NCBI GenBank assembly: GCA_037447655.1
Contig: JBBHKE010001606.1
Coordinates: forward strand, 12,501-46,670
Direction of reading: 5' to 3'
DNA length: 34,170 bases
Origin: Zygnema cylindricum
Taxonomy: Eukaryota; Streptophyta; Zygnematophyceae; Zygnematales; Zygnemataceae
Shown here: positions 18,583-29,840 of the stretch, one piece after another
Layout: every line of letters starts with the position of its first letter
Position numbering within the stretch: the first letter of the stretch is position 1
Made by a program: the position numbers and the translations under genes
The notes under the pieces: model-generated
What the model was told of the DNA's origin: nothing
Seen by the model: only the letters and a program-made list of their open reading frames with translations
Databases searched by the model: none

Positions 18583-19290
18583 CCTATTGATATATGCATT
18601 TCTTGTGTTTTTTACCAATTGTTTTTGTTTTGTACATGTTTGCCTTTGCTATGGAACGATGACAAGTCATCTCTTTTGTCATGGGTGATGAGACAATGTC
18701 GTCGCTGGAAAAGCAACCAGCACGGATAAACTCGGATCGTTGAAGAAAGTAGGGTTAAATAGTCTTTGTCACTACTGCTTCTGCAGCCAGCGATGAAGCA
18801 GCCAGCGATGAAGCAGTCTTGTCGTTTAATAACAACCACTTAACAAACAGCACGGTGGTGTAATCAATAGATACACAAAGGGTTCGTCCCCCATTCTAAC
18901 ATCTTGATGCCAATAGGTGAATCACACACACATAAACTCATTAAACATGGTGGACCCGCGCACATACCCGCACTCATACATTGCAAAAACAAAATCATGT
19001 TTCATTAAATGGTTGTATGATACAATGTTTTGGTCTACATGCTTCACAACGAAGTACAAAAATAAAATTCCAAAAACAATGACATTAGAGTAAGAGACAT
19101 ACTGTGCAACGTATTACCCCATTAATACTGTATGATAACTGCATTCCTTACACTCTTAAAAACCTCTAAAAACCCAATGTAAAAGCACTAAAGACAAGCC
19201 AAAGAATGAAAACTACAAAACTACGACACCGCTTCACTCCTTGATCCACAAAATAAACACACATGGAGTACAATTAAGCATTACCAAGGG
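18583..19290. other. Spacer; possible 3' region of a minus-strand gene
   Basis: About 700 bp without a convincing gene. It contains a 15-bp direct repeat CAGCCAGCGATGAAG at ~18785-18815. If the frame ending at 19292 is real, this would be its downstream untranslated or intergenic sequence. The minus-strand frame at 18612-18839 has no support. Confidence 0.35.
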
Positions 19291-19291
19291 C

Positions 19292-19406
19292 CTAATATTC
19301 GTCCCCTTCGGTGAATTGTTGGTCCGTAAAATCATCTTTTTGAGTAGCGACGTCGGGGTCTTGAGAATTTCCAAGCGATTCCCGTGCCCTTGCCAAGGGA
19401 GGTGAT
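19292..19406 (-). CDS. Possible last exon of an unknown gene
   Basis: On the minus strand, after ...CTAATTATCAG|, a frame reads SVSPPLARARESLGNSQDPD and continues through an acidic tail ending TEGDEY with TAG at 19292-19294. The composition looks like genuine protein and is unlike the surrounding repeats. The acceptor falls at the very edge of the 17-bp minisatellite, so the preceding intron would contain the whole array. I do not recognise the family. An alternative acceptor (GGCAAG|) lies at 19388. Confidence 0.35.
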
Positions 19407-21637
19407 ACTGATAATTAGATTAGAGTGATAATTACATTGGCAGATAATAAAACTAGACAAATAATTAGATTAGGCAAAAAATTAGATTTGAGAGATAGTT
19501 AGATTAGAGAGATAGTTAGATTAGACAGATAATTAGATTAGATAGATAATTAGATTAGACAGATAATTAGGTTAGCCAGATAATTAGATTAGCCAGATAA
19601 TTGCATTAGGCAAATAATTAGATTAGCCAGTTAATTACATTAGGCAAATAATTAGATTAGGGAGATAGTTAGATTAAAGAGATAATTAGATTAGACACAT
19701 AATTAGATTAGCCAGATAATTGGATTAGCCGGATAATTAGTTTAGCCAGTTAATTACATTAGGCAAATAATTAGATTAGGGAGATAGTTAGATTGGCGAG
19801 ATAATTAGATTAGCCAGATAATTAGATTAGGGAGATAGTTAGATTAGAGAGATAGTTAGATTAGCCAGATAATTAGATTAGCCAGATAGTTAGATTAGAG
19901 AGATAATTAGATTATCCAGATAATTAGATTAGCCAGATAGTTAGTTAGATTAGCCAGATAGTTAGATTAGCCAGATAATTAGATTAGCTAGATAGTTAGA
20001 TTAGAGAGATAATTAGATTAGACAGATAATTAGATTAGCCAGATAATTAGATTAGCCAGATAATTAGATTAGACAGATAATTAGATTAGCCAGATAGTTA
20101 GTTAGATTAGCCAGTTAGTTACATTAGGCAAATAATTAGATTAGGGAGATAGTTAGATTAAAGAGATAATTAGATTAGACAGATAATTAGATTAGCCAGA
20201 TAATTAGATTAGCCAGATGGTTAGATTAGGGAGATAGTTAGATTAGAGAGATAATTACATTAGGCAAATAATTAGATTAGGGAGATAGTTAGATTAGAGA
20301 GATAATTAGATTAGACAGATAATTAGATTATTAGATTAGCTTGATAGTTATATTAGCCAGATAGTTAGATAAGAGAGATAATTAGATTAGACAGATAATT
20401 AGATTATTAGATTAGCTTGATAGTTTTATTAGCCAGATAGTTAGATTAGCCAGATAGTTAGATTAGAGAGATAATTAGATTAGCCAGTTAATTACAATAG
20501 GCAAATAATTAGATTAGGGAGATAGTTAGATTAGAGAGATAATTAGACTATCCAGATAATTAGATTAGACAGATAATGAGATTAGCCAGATAATGAGATT
20601 AGCCAGATAATTAGATTAGCCAAATAATTAGGTTAGCCATATAATTAGATTAGGGAGATAGTTAGATTAGACAGATAATTAGATTAGACAAATAGTGAGA
20701 TTAGCCAGATAATTAGATTAGCCAGATAATTAGATTAGCCAGATAGTTAGATTAGCAATAGTTAGATTAGATAGATAATTAGATTAGCCTGTTAATTAGA
20801 TTAGGCAAATAATTAGTTTAGGGAGATAGTTAGATTAGAGAGATAATTAGATTAACCAGTTAATAACATTAGGCAAATAATTAGATTAGGGAGATAGTTA
20901 GATTAAAGAGATAATTAGATTAGACAGATAATTAGATTAGCCAGATAATTAGATTAGAGAGATAATAAGATTAGTCAGTTAATTACATTAGGCAAATAAT
21001 TAGATTAGGGAGATAGTTAGATTAAAGAGATAATCAGATTAGACAGATAATTAGATTAGCCAAATAGTTAGATTAGCCAGATAATTAGATTAGCCAAATA
21101 ATTAGATTAGCCAAATAGTTAGATTAGCCAGATAATTAGATTAGCCATAATTAGATTAGCCATATAATAAGATTAGGGAGATAGTTAGATTAAAGAGATA
21201 ATTAGATTAGACAGATAATTAGATTAGCCAGATAATTAGATTAACCAAATAATTAGATTATCCATATAATTAGATTAGGGAGATAGTTAGATTAGAGAGA
21301 TAATTAGATTAGCCAGATAATTAGATTAGCCAGATAATTAGATTAGAGAGATAATTAGATTAGCCAGTTAATTACATTAGGCAAATAATTAGATTAGATA
21401 GATAGTTAGATTAGAGAGATAATTTGATTAGACAGATAATGAGATTAGCCAGATAATTAGATTAGCCAGATAATTAGATTAGAGAGATAATTAGATTAGC
21501 CAGTTAATTACATTAGGCAAATAATTAGATTAGAGAGATAGTTAGATTAGCCAGATAATTAGATTAGCCAGATAATTAGAATAGCCAGATAGTTAGATTA
21601 GCCAGATAATTAGATTAGAGAGATAAGACAGATAATT
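19405..21637. repeat. 17-bp minisatellite, about 2.2 kb
   Basis: About 130 copies of GATAATTAGATTAGCCA, with a limited set of variants: GAGA or CAGA at one place, ATAGTTAG for ATAATTAG, and the special GTTAATTACATTAGGCAAAT. The special variant recurs (near 19630, 19750, 20110, 20250, 20480, 20860, 20970, 21370, 21500) in nearly the same order of neighbours (GGGAGATAG, AAAGAGATAA, GACAGATAA), so there is a higher-order repeat above the 17-bp unit. It is not a canonical telomere repeat. No frames of note: stops are regular. Confidence 0.9.
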
Positions 21638-22300
21638 CTACAGATAGATTGACATATAGATATATACTTAAAATACAGTCATAATTTAAAGTACCTTTAT
21701 GATTTAAAGTGCATTTATAATTAAAAATATGGTTATAATTAAAAGTATAAAAAATAGGAAACAGAAACAAAGCAGAAAAAATGTTTTTTTTGTTTTAAAT
21801 TATAGGTTTGGCTTTGTTATAAAAAGGGTAAACAAAAAAAAAATGGTTTTTAAATGGATTAACGGAAATCAAAACTAAATCAGCAATTGAAACTGAAAAC
21901 GGAATAGAAACTTAAAATATAATATTCAACTGAAAACTGAAATCAAACTGCAAAACTGCGAAATTGTGTAAAAACAAATGTGTAAATTTGAAATCTCACC
22001 TTTTTTTAAAACTCAAAACGAAGCGAGGATTTGAAAAAAACTGTCGCCGAATTTTTTTACGAAAGAGCTGTGAAAATTGAAAAACGATGCAGGTTATTGA
22101 ATGTACGGAATTCTCTTACAAAAGAGACCAAAATGACAGACGGTTTGTATATTATCGTTGTTTTGCAGGCATGGCGTTCCTATGGTTAATGAATTGGTCA
22201 CGTGTAATTGTGATAGTCCAATAATAGTCCATAAATATGTCGCGCGACTCATTTAGAGTCAAACTTAACTGTAATAAGTGTACATTTTCAGGCTTCGTCG
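21638..22300. other. A-rich spacer, no gene seen
   Basis: A-rich DNA with short near-repeats (TATAATTTAAAGTAC-like around 21680-21760). If 19292-19406 is an exon, its partner should lie at or beyond this side, but I find no clear exon here. Confidence 0.35.
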
Positions 22301-22833
22301 TCTGAAAGCAACTTTATTAGAGTAAAGAGTCATTATTAAAGTAAATCGACTCTAATATAACCACCAAAGTGCGACAGTATTAGAGTTCAAAAGTACTTTT
22401 GTCATATGAAAATGAAAAAAACATAATGGAAATGCAGTTTACAGTCGAATTACGTTGATAATCCGTCGTTCATAACTGTTGGTAATCAATTACGTAGTTG
22501 CGCATAATTTACATGTAACCGTCGACGGTTGTCCGACGGAACTGACATTCAGCGAGACAAATAATACTGACGTCAGCGAGACAAATAATACTGACGTCAC
22601 AATGACGTCGACATATACGGACTGACATATTCTGTACGTCTACGTAATTTAGTGTTCATAATTATCGCGCACATCATTATCGCCGACATAACCTAATATA
22701 GAATACATAAAAAAATTAGAGTAAACGTCATAGTTGAAAAGGTTCTATCACATAAATTAGCGTTCTTTACTCTAATTGTTTTTTTGGTTTTTTTACTCTA
22801 ATTTTTTCATTACTCTAATTACGATTCGCGGTG
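22300..22833. mobile_element. Relic of the TIR (MITE) family with one end
   Basis: CTCTAATTACGATTCGCGGTG at ~22812-22833, followed by TA, is a variant right terminus of the CACCGCC family. The interior has repeated ACTCTAATT/TTAGAGTAAA words, as in the family. I could not find the matching left end, so the left limit is approximate. A 24-bp tandem pair (CAGCGAGACAAATAATACTG plus ACGT) at 22550-22597 lies inside. Confidence 0.4.
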
Positions 22834-22879
22834 TACAGTACAAGCCTAGTAGGTCTAAGTAGTCTACTGTAGTACACTA

Positions 22880-23443
22880 CACCGCTAATCGCTATTAGCG
22901 TAGAAGTTTCTTTAGCGTATATGAATAATTACCGTGGTTTACGCTAATTAAGAATTTGAAATTTTTGAAAAAAAACATACATTCTAATTGTTTAATAATT
23001 CTTTTTTGGGTCTTTGAAAAAAGTAAATGTCGGTTGCAAACATGCTTACACTAATATAGGTATTTGTACAAAATCCGACAAATATTACACAAATCGTACG
23101 TTCACACAGTCGAAATATGGTTGTTGGACGAATATATGCGAACGTGATATTTGACAACCCAATTTGATCCCCTTTTTAGACCGCACATTCTTATGCGTAC
23201 GAGACTAAAAAACATAATGAATTGTACTTTTTCACTTAAAAAGGTACGTTCTTGTACGGCATGACTTTGAACGTACACCACACTATTTAAAAGATGACGT
23301 ACTTACGTTTTGTACGGTACTAAAAAATTAACCCTAAATAGAGTAAAGTAAAAAATAGAATGAACTACGCTAATGGAGAATAAAAAAAAAAAAAAAAAAC
23401 GGGACGGAATTAGCATACACTACACTAATAGCGATTGGCGGTG
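22880..23443. mobile_element. TIR (MITE-like) element C, 564 bp
   Basis: Ends CACCGCTAATCGCTATTAG and CTAATAGCGATTGGCGGTG, flanked by TA on both sides. The interior aligns with element D (23848-24382) at several places: CTAATT near the ends, GTACAAAAT, a CACTT-AAAAGGTAC segment and a shared CCACACTATTTA. This is a longer subfamily than the ~200-bp copies at 9.8-10.6 kb. Non-coding. Confidence 0.75.
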
Positions 23444-23559
23444 TAGTAGGTCACCAAACTGTACGAACAAAGTACAACGGCTATAGTGCTGTAGGCCGTA
23501 GGCATGAGCCAAAGTACATTACCGTACCGTACGTTAAATTTAAATGCAAAAAAAGGAGA

Positions 23560-23843
23560 GAATTGCTAATCGCAGAGACGATTTTGATTTTTGCTGCGCA
23601 CAGGTAGTTGTCAGAAATTGTACATGTGAAGTACAGTTTTGTATAAGCTACGTAACTTTAAGTTCAGATTTGACGGTCAATCGATCGAACAAGTTTGACT
23701 GGCGAAATATTGTAACGGCGGTTAAAAAAGCGTCGCGCTTGCGAACGTCGACCGTCATGAAAAAAAAAACAATTCACACGGCCGGCGCAGGTTTACCGTA
23801 ACAAAACTGCGGCAACCACATATAAATAAAATGGCTGCGCGCA
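23560..23843. repeat. Foldback element, left arm (~280 bp)
   Basis: The inverted complement lies at 24686-24962. Arms share GAATTGCTAATCGCAGAGAC at the outer end and CACATATAAATAAAATGGC at the inner end, with only scattered mismatches. Such long inverted arms around a short loop define foldback-type elements or a stem-loop locus. The frame through this arm is not supported as a gene. Confidence 0.8.
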
Positions 23844-23847
23844 GGTA

Positions 23848-24382
23848 CACCGCGAATCATTATTAGTGTCAAAGTTTAAATCGTGTTGAAGAAAATTTAC
23901 CGTAATTGATGCTAATTAAGATTTTTTTTTTTTTTTTAAAGGTGTATTCTAATTTCCGCATTATGCTAATTTGGGAATAGCAAAAATGGAATATTTGCCA
24001 TACGATTATATTCATTAATATATGTATCCGTACAAAATATTAGAAATCGTACGCCGTCGTGAAACCTAAATATCCATACCTGTTAGAATAATTAACGTGA
24101 CAGAAAAATCTGGTTTTTTTAGGGCACGTTCCTCTGCGTGTGCGTCTGATTTAATTCATTTTTTGTAAAACTTTCACTTGAAAAGGTACATTTATGTGCG
24201 GTTTGACATCGACCATACACCACACTATTTAGAACTTATTGTAATTTCGTTCTTTACGAAATTTTGTACGGTACCTTAATTAACGTCAAGGAAAAATTAA
24301 AATCATGTATCCTATTTCAGGAAAAAAATCAAAATTTTAAAAACCCAAATTAGTGACTTTGACACTAATAACGCTTGCGGTG
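23848..24382. mobile_element. TIR (MITE-like) element D, 535 bp, nested
   Basis: Ends CACCGCGAATCATTATTAGTG and CACTAATAACGCTTGCGGTG, flanked by TA. It lies in the loop between the two foldback arms, just 5 bp from the left arm. Related internally to element C. Its ends are more diverged than those of elements A and C. Confidence 0.72.
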
Positions 24383-24685
24383 TAGTTAATCACTTCACGT
24401 GAGCTCCACTGTGAAAGCACACACCGACATTGTGAATCAATGTGAAGTACTTATTAAATGTAAGAATGTTAATTCGTAAATAGTGTGGTTTCATTTGGTC
24501 GCGCGTGACGACGAGTCATTTTAGTTTCATTGATGTTTATATGCGTACGCTTTTATATTTTGTACGAAGTTTATTTCGTTTCGTGCGAGTTTATACATGT
24601 CGTTCGCCATCTTTTAATTTTTGTCCAAGTTCAACATAACTTTTTGCGATTAGATTCCATTTTTGCGGCTAAGTCAAATGTCGGT

Positions 24686-24962
24686 GTGCGCGGCCATTTT
24701 ATTTATATGTGGTTGCCACATTTTTGTTACAGCAAACCTGCGTCGGCCGTGTGAATTGTTTTTTTTTTCATGACGGTAGACGTTCGCAACCGCGACACTT
24801 TTTTAACCGTCGTTACAATATTTCGCAAGTCAAAGTTGTTCGACGGATTGACCGTCAAATCTGAACTTAAAGGTACGTAGCTTGTACGAAACTGTACTTA
24901 ACATGTACAATTTGTGACAACTACCTGCGCGCAGCAAAAAATGTCTCTGCGATTAGCAATTC
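24686..24962. repeat. Foldback element, right arm (~277 bp)
   Basis: Inverse of 23560-23843. The DNA between the arms, outside element D (24385-24685), is only ~300 bp, so before the insertion the locus would have formed a very tight hairpin of ~280 bp. Confidence 0.8.
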
Positions 24963-25079
24963 CCAAAAAGAAATCCTCACCTCAAGTTTGAAATTTCTAA
25001 CTACAGTACAGTTAACAACTTCTTACTTCTTCGTAGCATTCCTTTTTTTTTTACTTCTTATTTTTTGGATGTTGGATAT

Positions 25080-25322
25080 GAGGTCCACTCGAACACCCTC
25101 CCAGTGGGCGTGCGGGAGGCGTTCTTTCCGCCCGACGCGGCGGGATGCGCGAAATCATGTACGGCCAATTTCGATTGATGCATCGCCTCTATCTGGGAGG
25201 ACGCCTAAGTGTTGCCCCTCTCAGACGAGGCCAAGTGTCAATTCGTCAGGTTACTCATCGGATACATACCGGCGTCTCCGACGGAGTGGATCTTTATGTG
25301 AGGTGCTAGAAAATGTAGATTA
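25080..25322 (+). pseudogene. Coding remnant with C-to-T type stops
   Basis: After TTTTTTTTTACTTC...TTGGATATG|AG the frame from 25080 reads EVHSNTLPVGVREAFFPPDA and later SDEAKCQFVRLLIGYIPASP, GC-rich and protein-like. It is broken by TGA (25176), TAA (25206) and TGA (25299). Each stop is one C-to-T change from CGA or CAA, so methylation-linked decay is a natural explanation. A parallel frame open from 24988 to 25353 is Arg/Ser/Pro-rich and looks like the shadow. I do not recognise the protein. Confidence 0.4.
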
Positions 25323-25353
25323 TGTACGGGTTACGTTTCGTACTTTTACATAG

Positions 25354-26560
25354 TTTCAGGTTTTACGTATAGTTTACTTTGGGTTCTAAGTATGGATTTA
25401 CGTAGGTTTTGTTAGTGCGTATGAGAGATTGAGGAGGTTTTTAAAAGCTTGAAATGTGAGATTTGGAGGATTTTTTAATGAATTGTTAGGAATTATTTAG
25501 TGTAGAAACTCAGACGTAAGTTTTGATGACATTGTACAGTCATTGGTGGTTGGTGAATATCGTGTATATACATGATTCTCGAGTTGAAATTGGAAAGTTG
25601 TAGGAAGTTGTAAGAACTCGATTCAATTTTTCAAATCTTCCAAGCAATTTACAGTTCGCTTTCCTCGAATCTCAAATTTTGAAAGTTGCGAGATTCGTTT
25701 TACATTCTATTTGTTTGTACAATGCATGTACTTGTCGTACTAATACGAATAGTACGACCTACTAGTATCTCTCAATCTAGTGTATGGTGAAAGGTTTATT
25801 CCTTCAATATTCCATCTTAACATGTGCTTACCAAGTCAAATTCATTATATCATTTCTAAATAGTATAGCCGTGAATAAAGAAAAAGTATGATTTTATTTA
25901 TCAAGAAAGCGAGATAGAGTGTATGGGAATAAAAAAAAAAAACAGAAGGAAAGCAAAAAAAAAAAAGTGAATCAATCACGATGTCAATACATCACATTGA
26001 GGCACCATCTTCTACAAATTCAAAAAAAAAAAAACCATATTAAATGTCAACAAAATTGCAAAAAAGTAACATTGCACTGGCCATTCCTATTGCGCCAAAC
26101 ATTTTTAGAGCCGTTAAAGACATTTAACTTAACGTTGAACCATCGGGAAAGTTATTTCTCCTTCGTTCGGTTTTTCAATTTTCTTTTGGCTTTTTGTTTC
26201 CTTTGTTCCCATGTTCTTAACGATGCTCGTTGACTTGACTTTATGTTAAAGCAGACATTGTAATAACTACTCTAAAAATATGTTTTGTCACATGGCAAGA
26301 AAAAAAGTGTAAATTATGTTTTGTTACTAGGTTCATAATTGCCCACTTAACTAATGTTGGTCAAGAAATTGAATCAAAAAGCGTGATGGTAAACCATCTT
26401 GAACCAAAGGTACAAAAGAGGTGGCACGGCCAAAACTGAAAAAATAGAAGCAGTTCAAAAAAACAAAGAAAAGCAACACGAACATCTAAAATGGCTCAAA
26501 AAAAACAAAAGCAATCAAACCCAAAAACAAAGCAGAACAACACAACCAACATTACAACTG
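25354..26560. other. AT-rich region, no gene seen
   Basis: No supportable gene. There are several A-runs near 25930-26030, and A/C-rich DNA at 26400-26560 that may be the tail region of the retroelement that follows, although I cannot show a junction. The plus-strand frame at 25919-26233 crosses poly-A runs and has no motif. Confidence 0.4.
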
Positions 26561-26599
26561 CAACATCAACATCATTAAATATTTACGAAAAGCGAATAA

Positions 26600-29080
26600 G
26601 TCATCCAAGCCCGAAAGAGCACATTGAGAGAGTTCCAGAACACCTCAACAATCCATAACTACAAAAGCCGATTGAAATAAGATAGAAGCTTGCACTCTCT
26701 ATAAAGCCACGGATAAACGCTAACGACAAAAAGAAGTAACAACCGAAATATGAACAAAATACGAGGGTTCCCAAGTCCCCATCGCTCGAAGGAGTGCCTC
26801 CCACAAGTACGGAGAAACTCGTCAGATGAAACACCCAAACAACCAAAGATCTCGACCGCTGTCCGAATGAAATCATCCATAGTGTCTTAGTGTGCATAAT
26901 CTTGCTCTTTCGTCTTAGAGCCATTACGGGCAACCACTCCAACATGTCAAGCCGCTTTACCAATAACTATAGCGGAAGTAGAATTCGCAAATATAACATC
27001 ACCGAAGGTGAGACGTGCACCATCGAGCAGAACAATATCGATCCGAGGAAACGAAATTATAAACCTCCCTATGCACAAATAATCCCCCCTCAAAGGCGAT
27101 AGTCGCAGTAGTGTCGCGAATAGTGTCGTGAATTCGGATGAGTTCTCCCCCATGGGAGCAACAAAATAAATGGACGCCATCATGCTCAAGAATACGACCA
27201 CACGAGCAAATTAGAGAGCCAAGTAAAGAATGATGAGGGAGGCAAACGCAAAATCGGAGGGTGTTGGTGAATCAAGAGGGCGTGGACCGTAGAGTGGAGA
27301 AAATAGGTGTAGCGGAAAGCCAAGCCCCTGAACTAGGTCCACTACAAGAGAGAAGAGGGGTATAGAAACAAATAGAGGGAAGCGCCTTAAGAAGCTATGA
27401 TTTAATGGAGGTGACAACCTGATCACAACTCAGCTCCCGCACACTATCAACATATTTTGTAACATGGGTGGAAAGAACCGACATATCCACTAACAAGAGA
27501 GGAGGAAGAGAACGTGTCTTGTCTAATAGGAACCGCTAGAAGGCCAACAAATTGTCCGAAACACGAGGGACCATGGTGGAAAGAACTGGGGTATCCCCAG
27601 CCAAGATACGAGAAATAAGAGTGAAGGCAATAAGGCACCAACTGTAAAATAAGAAGCAGGAGCAACACGGCTGGATGTTAATAAACCCAATCCCCCAAAG
27701 ACACGGAGGGTGCTTGAATGCGGGCCAGGGGCCAGAATCTTGATCAAATGCCCCACGACCTGACAAAGTGTGAATGACGTCCATGAGGCGGTCACAAAAG
27801 GCTAAGAGAGAGGAGACAAACGTCGAGGTGAGAGGCGAAGTAAGAGTAAAGAGAGGCAGTGGGTAAAACGCCTAGTCAACAAATCAAAAGCCACTTGGGG
27901 ACTAGAAAGGTAAGGAAGATCGTCCGCGTGAGACAAATCTTTTTCGCGAGCAGCATCAATCGTGATTGGGTCACGAAAGTATAAGAACTAAGCAGGCAAC
28001 CTAACACACGAAGGCCGATCGAGTGATGAGGAGTTTAAAAACCAAATGGTGGAGTTTGGAGAAGTGGAATATCCCTAAGGGACTAAATAACACACTTCTA
28101 GGGTTGGACAAAAGGTTGAGTTCGGCCAAACGAACCTTCAAAAAATAATATGTCGGCACAGCCTGGTTTGTAGTGCCAATAAAATGCGTATCATATATAA
28201 TTGAATGGAAAAGGCAAGAAGGGAAAGCGATAGCAAAAAAATGGAGGGCCCAGTAAGGGGCAAGGGCAAATAAAAGTCCTCTAAGAGGGTCGCCTTGGCG
28301 AGTCGTGGTCGCCCAGGAGAGAGAAACCAGATCACCATCAGTCAAGAACGAGTGTTTGTTAGTCAAAGAATAAAAAGCTCTCATAAAGAGGAATAATTGG
28401 GAAATTGGAGAAGAGGTAGCCTTTAGCTTTGTAGAAATTGCGTTCCGATCCACCGCATTGAAGATGGTGGAAACATCGACATGAAGGACCAACAAATCTG
28501 GATGTATAACCAACAAAATTTGTGGCCCACAACCTCATAACCTCCCCGAGTGGCCACTCCAAATTGACGAGGAGAAAAATAATCAAGAAATGTTGGTTGG
28601 AGAAGGTGGAGATATATAGAAAGAGCCGGCAATTAAATTAAGACTTCCACAACGGCAATAGGGAGGATCCCTCTATTAGGTTTAGCGCCAGCCACAAGGA
28701 AGGACGCCGTGAGAAGACCAGAATATCCGAGGGGGAACAACCCCTCTAAGAATAAAGGAACATACTTGAAAGAACACATCAAAACATTGGGCACCCGATT
28801 CGAAGGCAAAACATCGCGAAACAACTCATACACTATGCCCGATGGACTCCCCGTTGAAAGCTGAGGAGAAGATGCAAGGGCCTTGATGAAAGCGATCCAA
28901 AATAAAACTCTCGAAAGACTCAAAGACGTGAATAGAAGGGGATAAAAGGGTGGGTGTGGGGGGATAAAGAGCTCCAAGAACCTCAATGGTGGACGAAGAC
29001 CGGGGAGCAGGGATGAATGGGTAGAAGGCCTCAACCGCTCGAGAAAGCTCATCAACACGACCCAAATGAAAAATCAACGA
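26600..29080 (-). mobile_element. Decayed non-LTR retrotransposon (reverse transcriptase)
   Basis: On the minus strand, pieces of one reverse transcriptase occur in order across several frames. 29058-28633: SPSGIVYELFRDVL, then AKPNRGILPIAVVEVL (fingers). 28632-28423: YFSPRQFGVATRGGYEV. 28516-28001: LHVDVSTIFNAVDRNAI (first catalytic Asp motif), TRQGDPLRGLLFALAP (motif B) and SIIYDTHFIG (motif C, where the YADD-type pair has lost residues). 27795-27523: GGLGLLTSSRVAPASY, a typical C-terminal segment. 27201-26947: PRIDIVLLDGARLTFGDVIF, resembling the C-terminal tail of this plant and algal RT group. Repeated frameshifts and the damaged active site mean it is dead. Ends and target duplication not found. 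Confidence 0.8.
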
Positions 29081-29099
29081 TATGAGGACGGGACATTTG

Positions 29100-29515
29100 A
29101 TGGCCTAGATGGACCATGCTGTGTGAAAGAAGCACTAACCACCCGACCTCATGCTCGGCGTGGAGGGCCTTCCACTCACCATGAAGGAAGCAACGACAAC
29201 TTGCCATAGTCTCTCTAGCCCCACTGCCACCTCCACGACCTGGTAGGACTATGACCTAGTAGGACTATGTCCCAGAAAGAGAACATAAGAAGATGGTGTG
29301 TACGAGCAATGTCCGTCGGATTGGAAGAATGTGGGACAAGGGGAGGTGGTGGGCATCCTCTACTAATGTTCGCACGGCCATAGGGATACGGGAGAACAAC
29401 CGCGGAGGGGGAGGGGAGGTGGTGGGCATCCTCTACTAATGTTCGCACGGCCATAGGGATACGGGAGAACAACCGCGGAGGGGGAGGGTCCCAAATCATA
29501 AGCCCCCAAGAAAGA
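29100..29515. repeat. Upstream flank of the retroelement with a 73-bp tandem repeat
   Basis: GGGGAGGTGGTGGGCATCCT and what follows, to about CAACCGCGGAGG, occurs twice, starting at 29340 and 29413, an essentially perfect 73-bp tandem duplication. It lies just upstream (minus-strand sense) of the reverse transcriptase and may be part of its 5' region. The Pro/His-rich frames here are repeat translations. Confidence 0.7.
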
Positions 29516-29840
29516 TGAAACTTTGTGGCCTCCATTGACCCACAAAGTATGCAACCTATGTAAAGCCTCTAGGATAATATTTTCCCCTTCCACTTTCCCA
29601 CTGTATAAGTGCCACCCGGGAGCACAAATATTTTGACCACCTCTTCTCTGTGAGGGCTTGATTCCCTTGAGCCGAACGCAAAAAGAATCACTAAATTTGC
29701 TCCCTTGAGCAGTAACTTATGGTTTTTCAAAGACAACGGATTTATACAAATGGCCTCTATGAGAGAGGGCTTCTAAAATATAAGTCTAAACTACCTACTC
29801 TTTGAGTCTGCTTACTAAACCCTTAGCTAATGTGAGGGTT
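29516..29840 (-). promoter_or_regulatory. Promoter-like repeat module, copy 2
   Basis: Starts TGAAACTTTGTGGCCTCC, then GCCTCTAGGATAAT, CCCTTGAGCCGAACGCAAAA and GCTCCCTTGAGCAGTAACTT, aligning with 15958-16260. On the minus strand GTATAAATCC (29739-29748 region) takes the place of the TATA box. Follows immediately after the retroelement flank. Confidence 0.5.

Noticed and set aside
18880-18905. tRNA-like GGTTCGTCCCC word
   Set aside because: No matching acceptor stem or anticodon arm could be built around it.
19405-21637. Telomere or interstitial telomere array
   Set aside because: The unit is 17 bp and lacks uniform TTTAGGG or TTAGGG tracts.
19405-21637. CRISPR array
   Set aside because: There are no unique spacers between repeats; units are contiguous, and the genome is eukaryotic in character.
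23544-23801. 85-residue frame in the foldback left arm
   Set aside because: The inverted right arm does not conserve the frame, and there is no motif.
29215-29593. Pro-rich frames before the retroelement
   Set aside because: They span the perfect 73-bp tandem duplication and repeat the same peptide; no zinc knuckle or other ORF1 motif seen.
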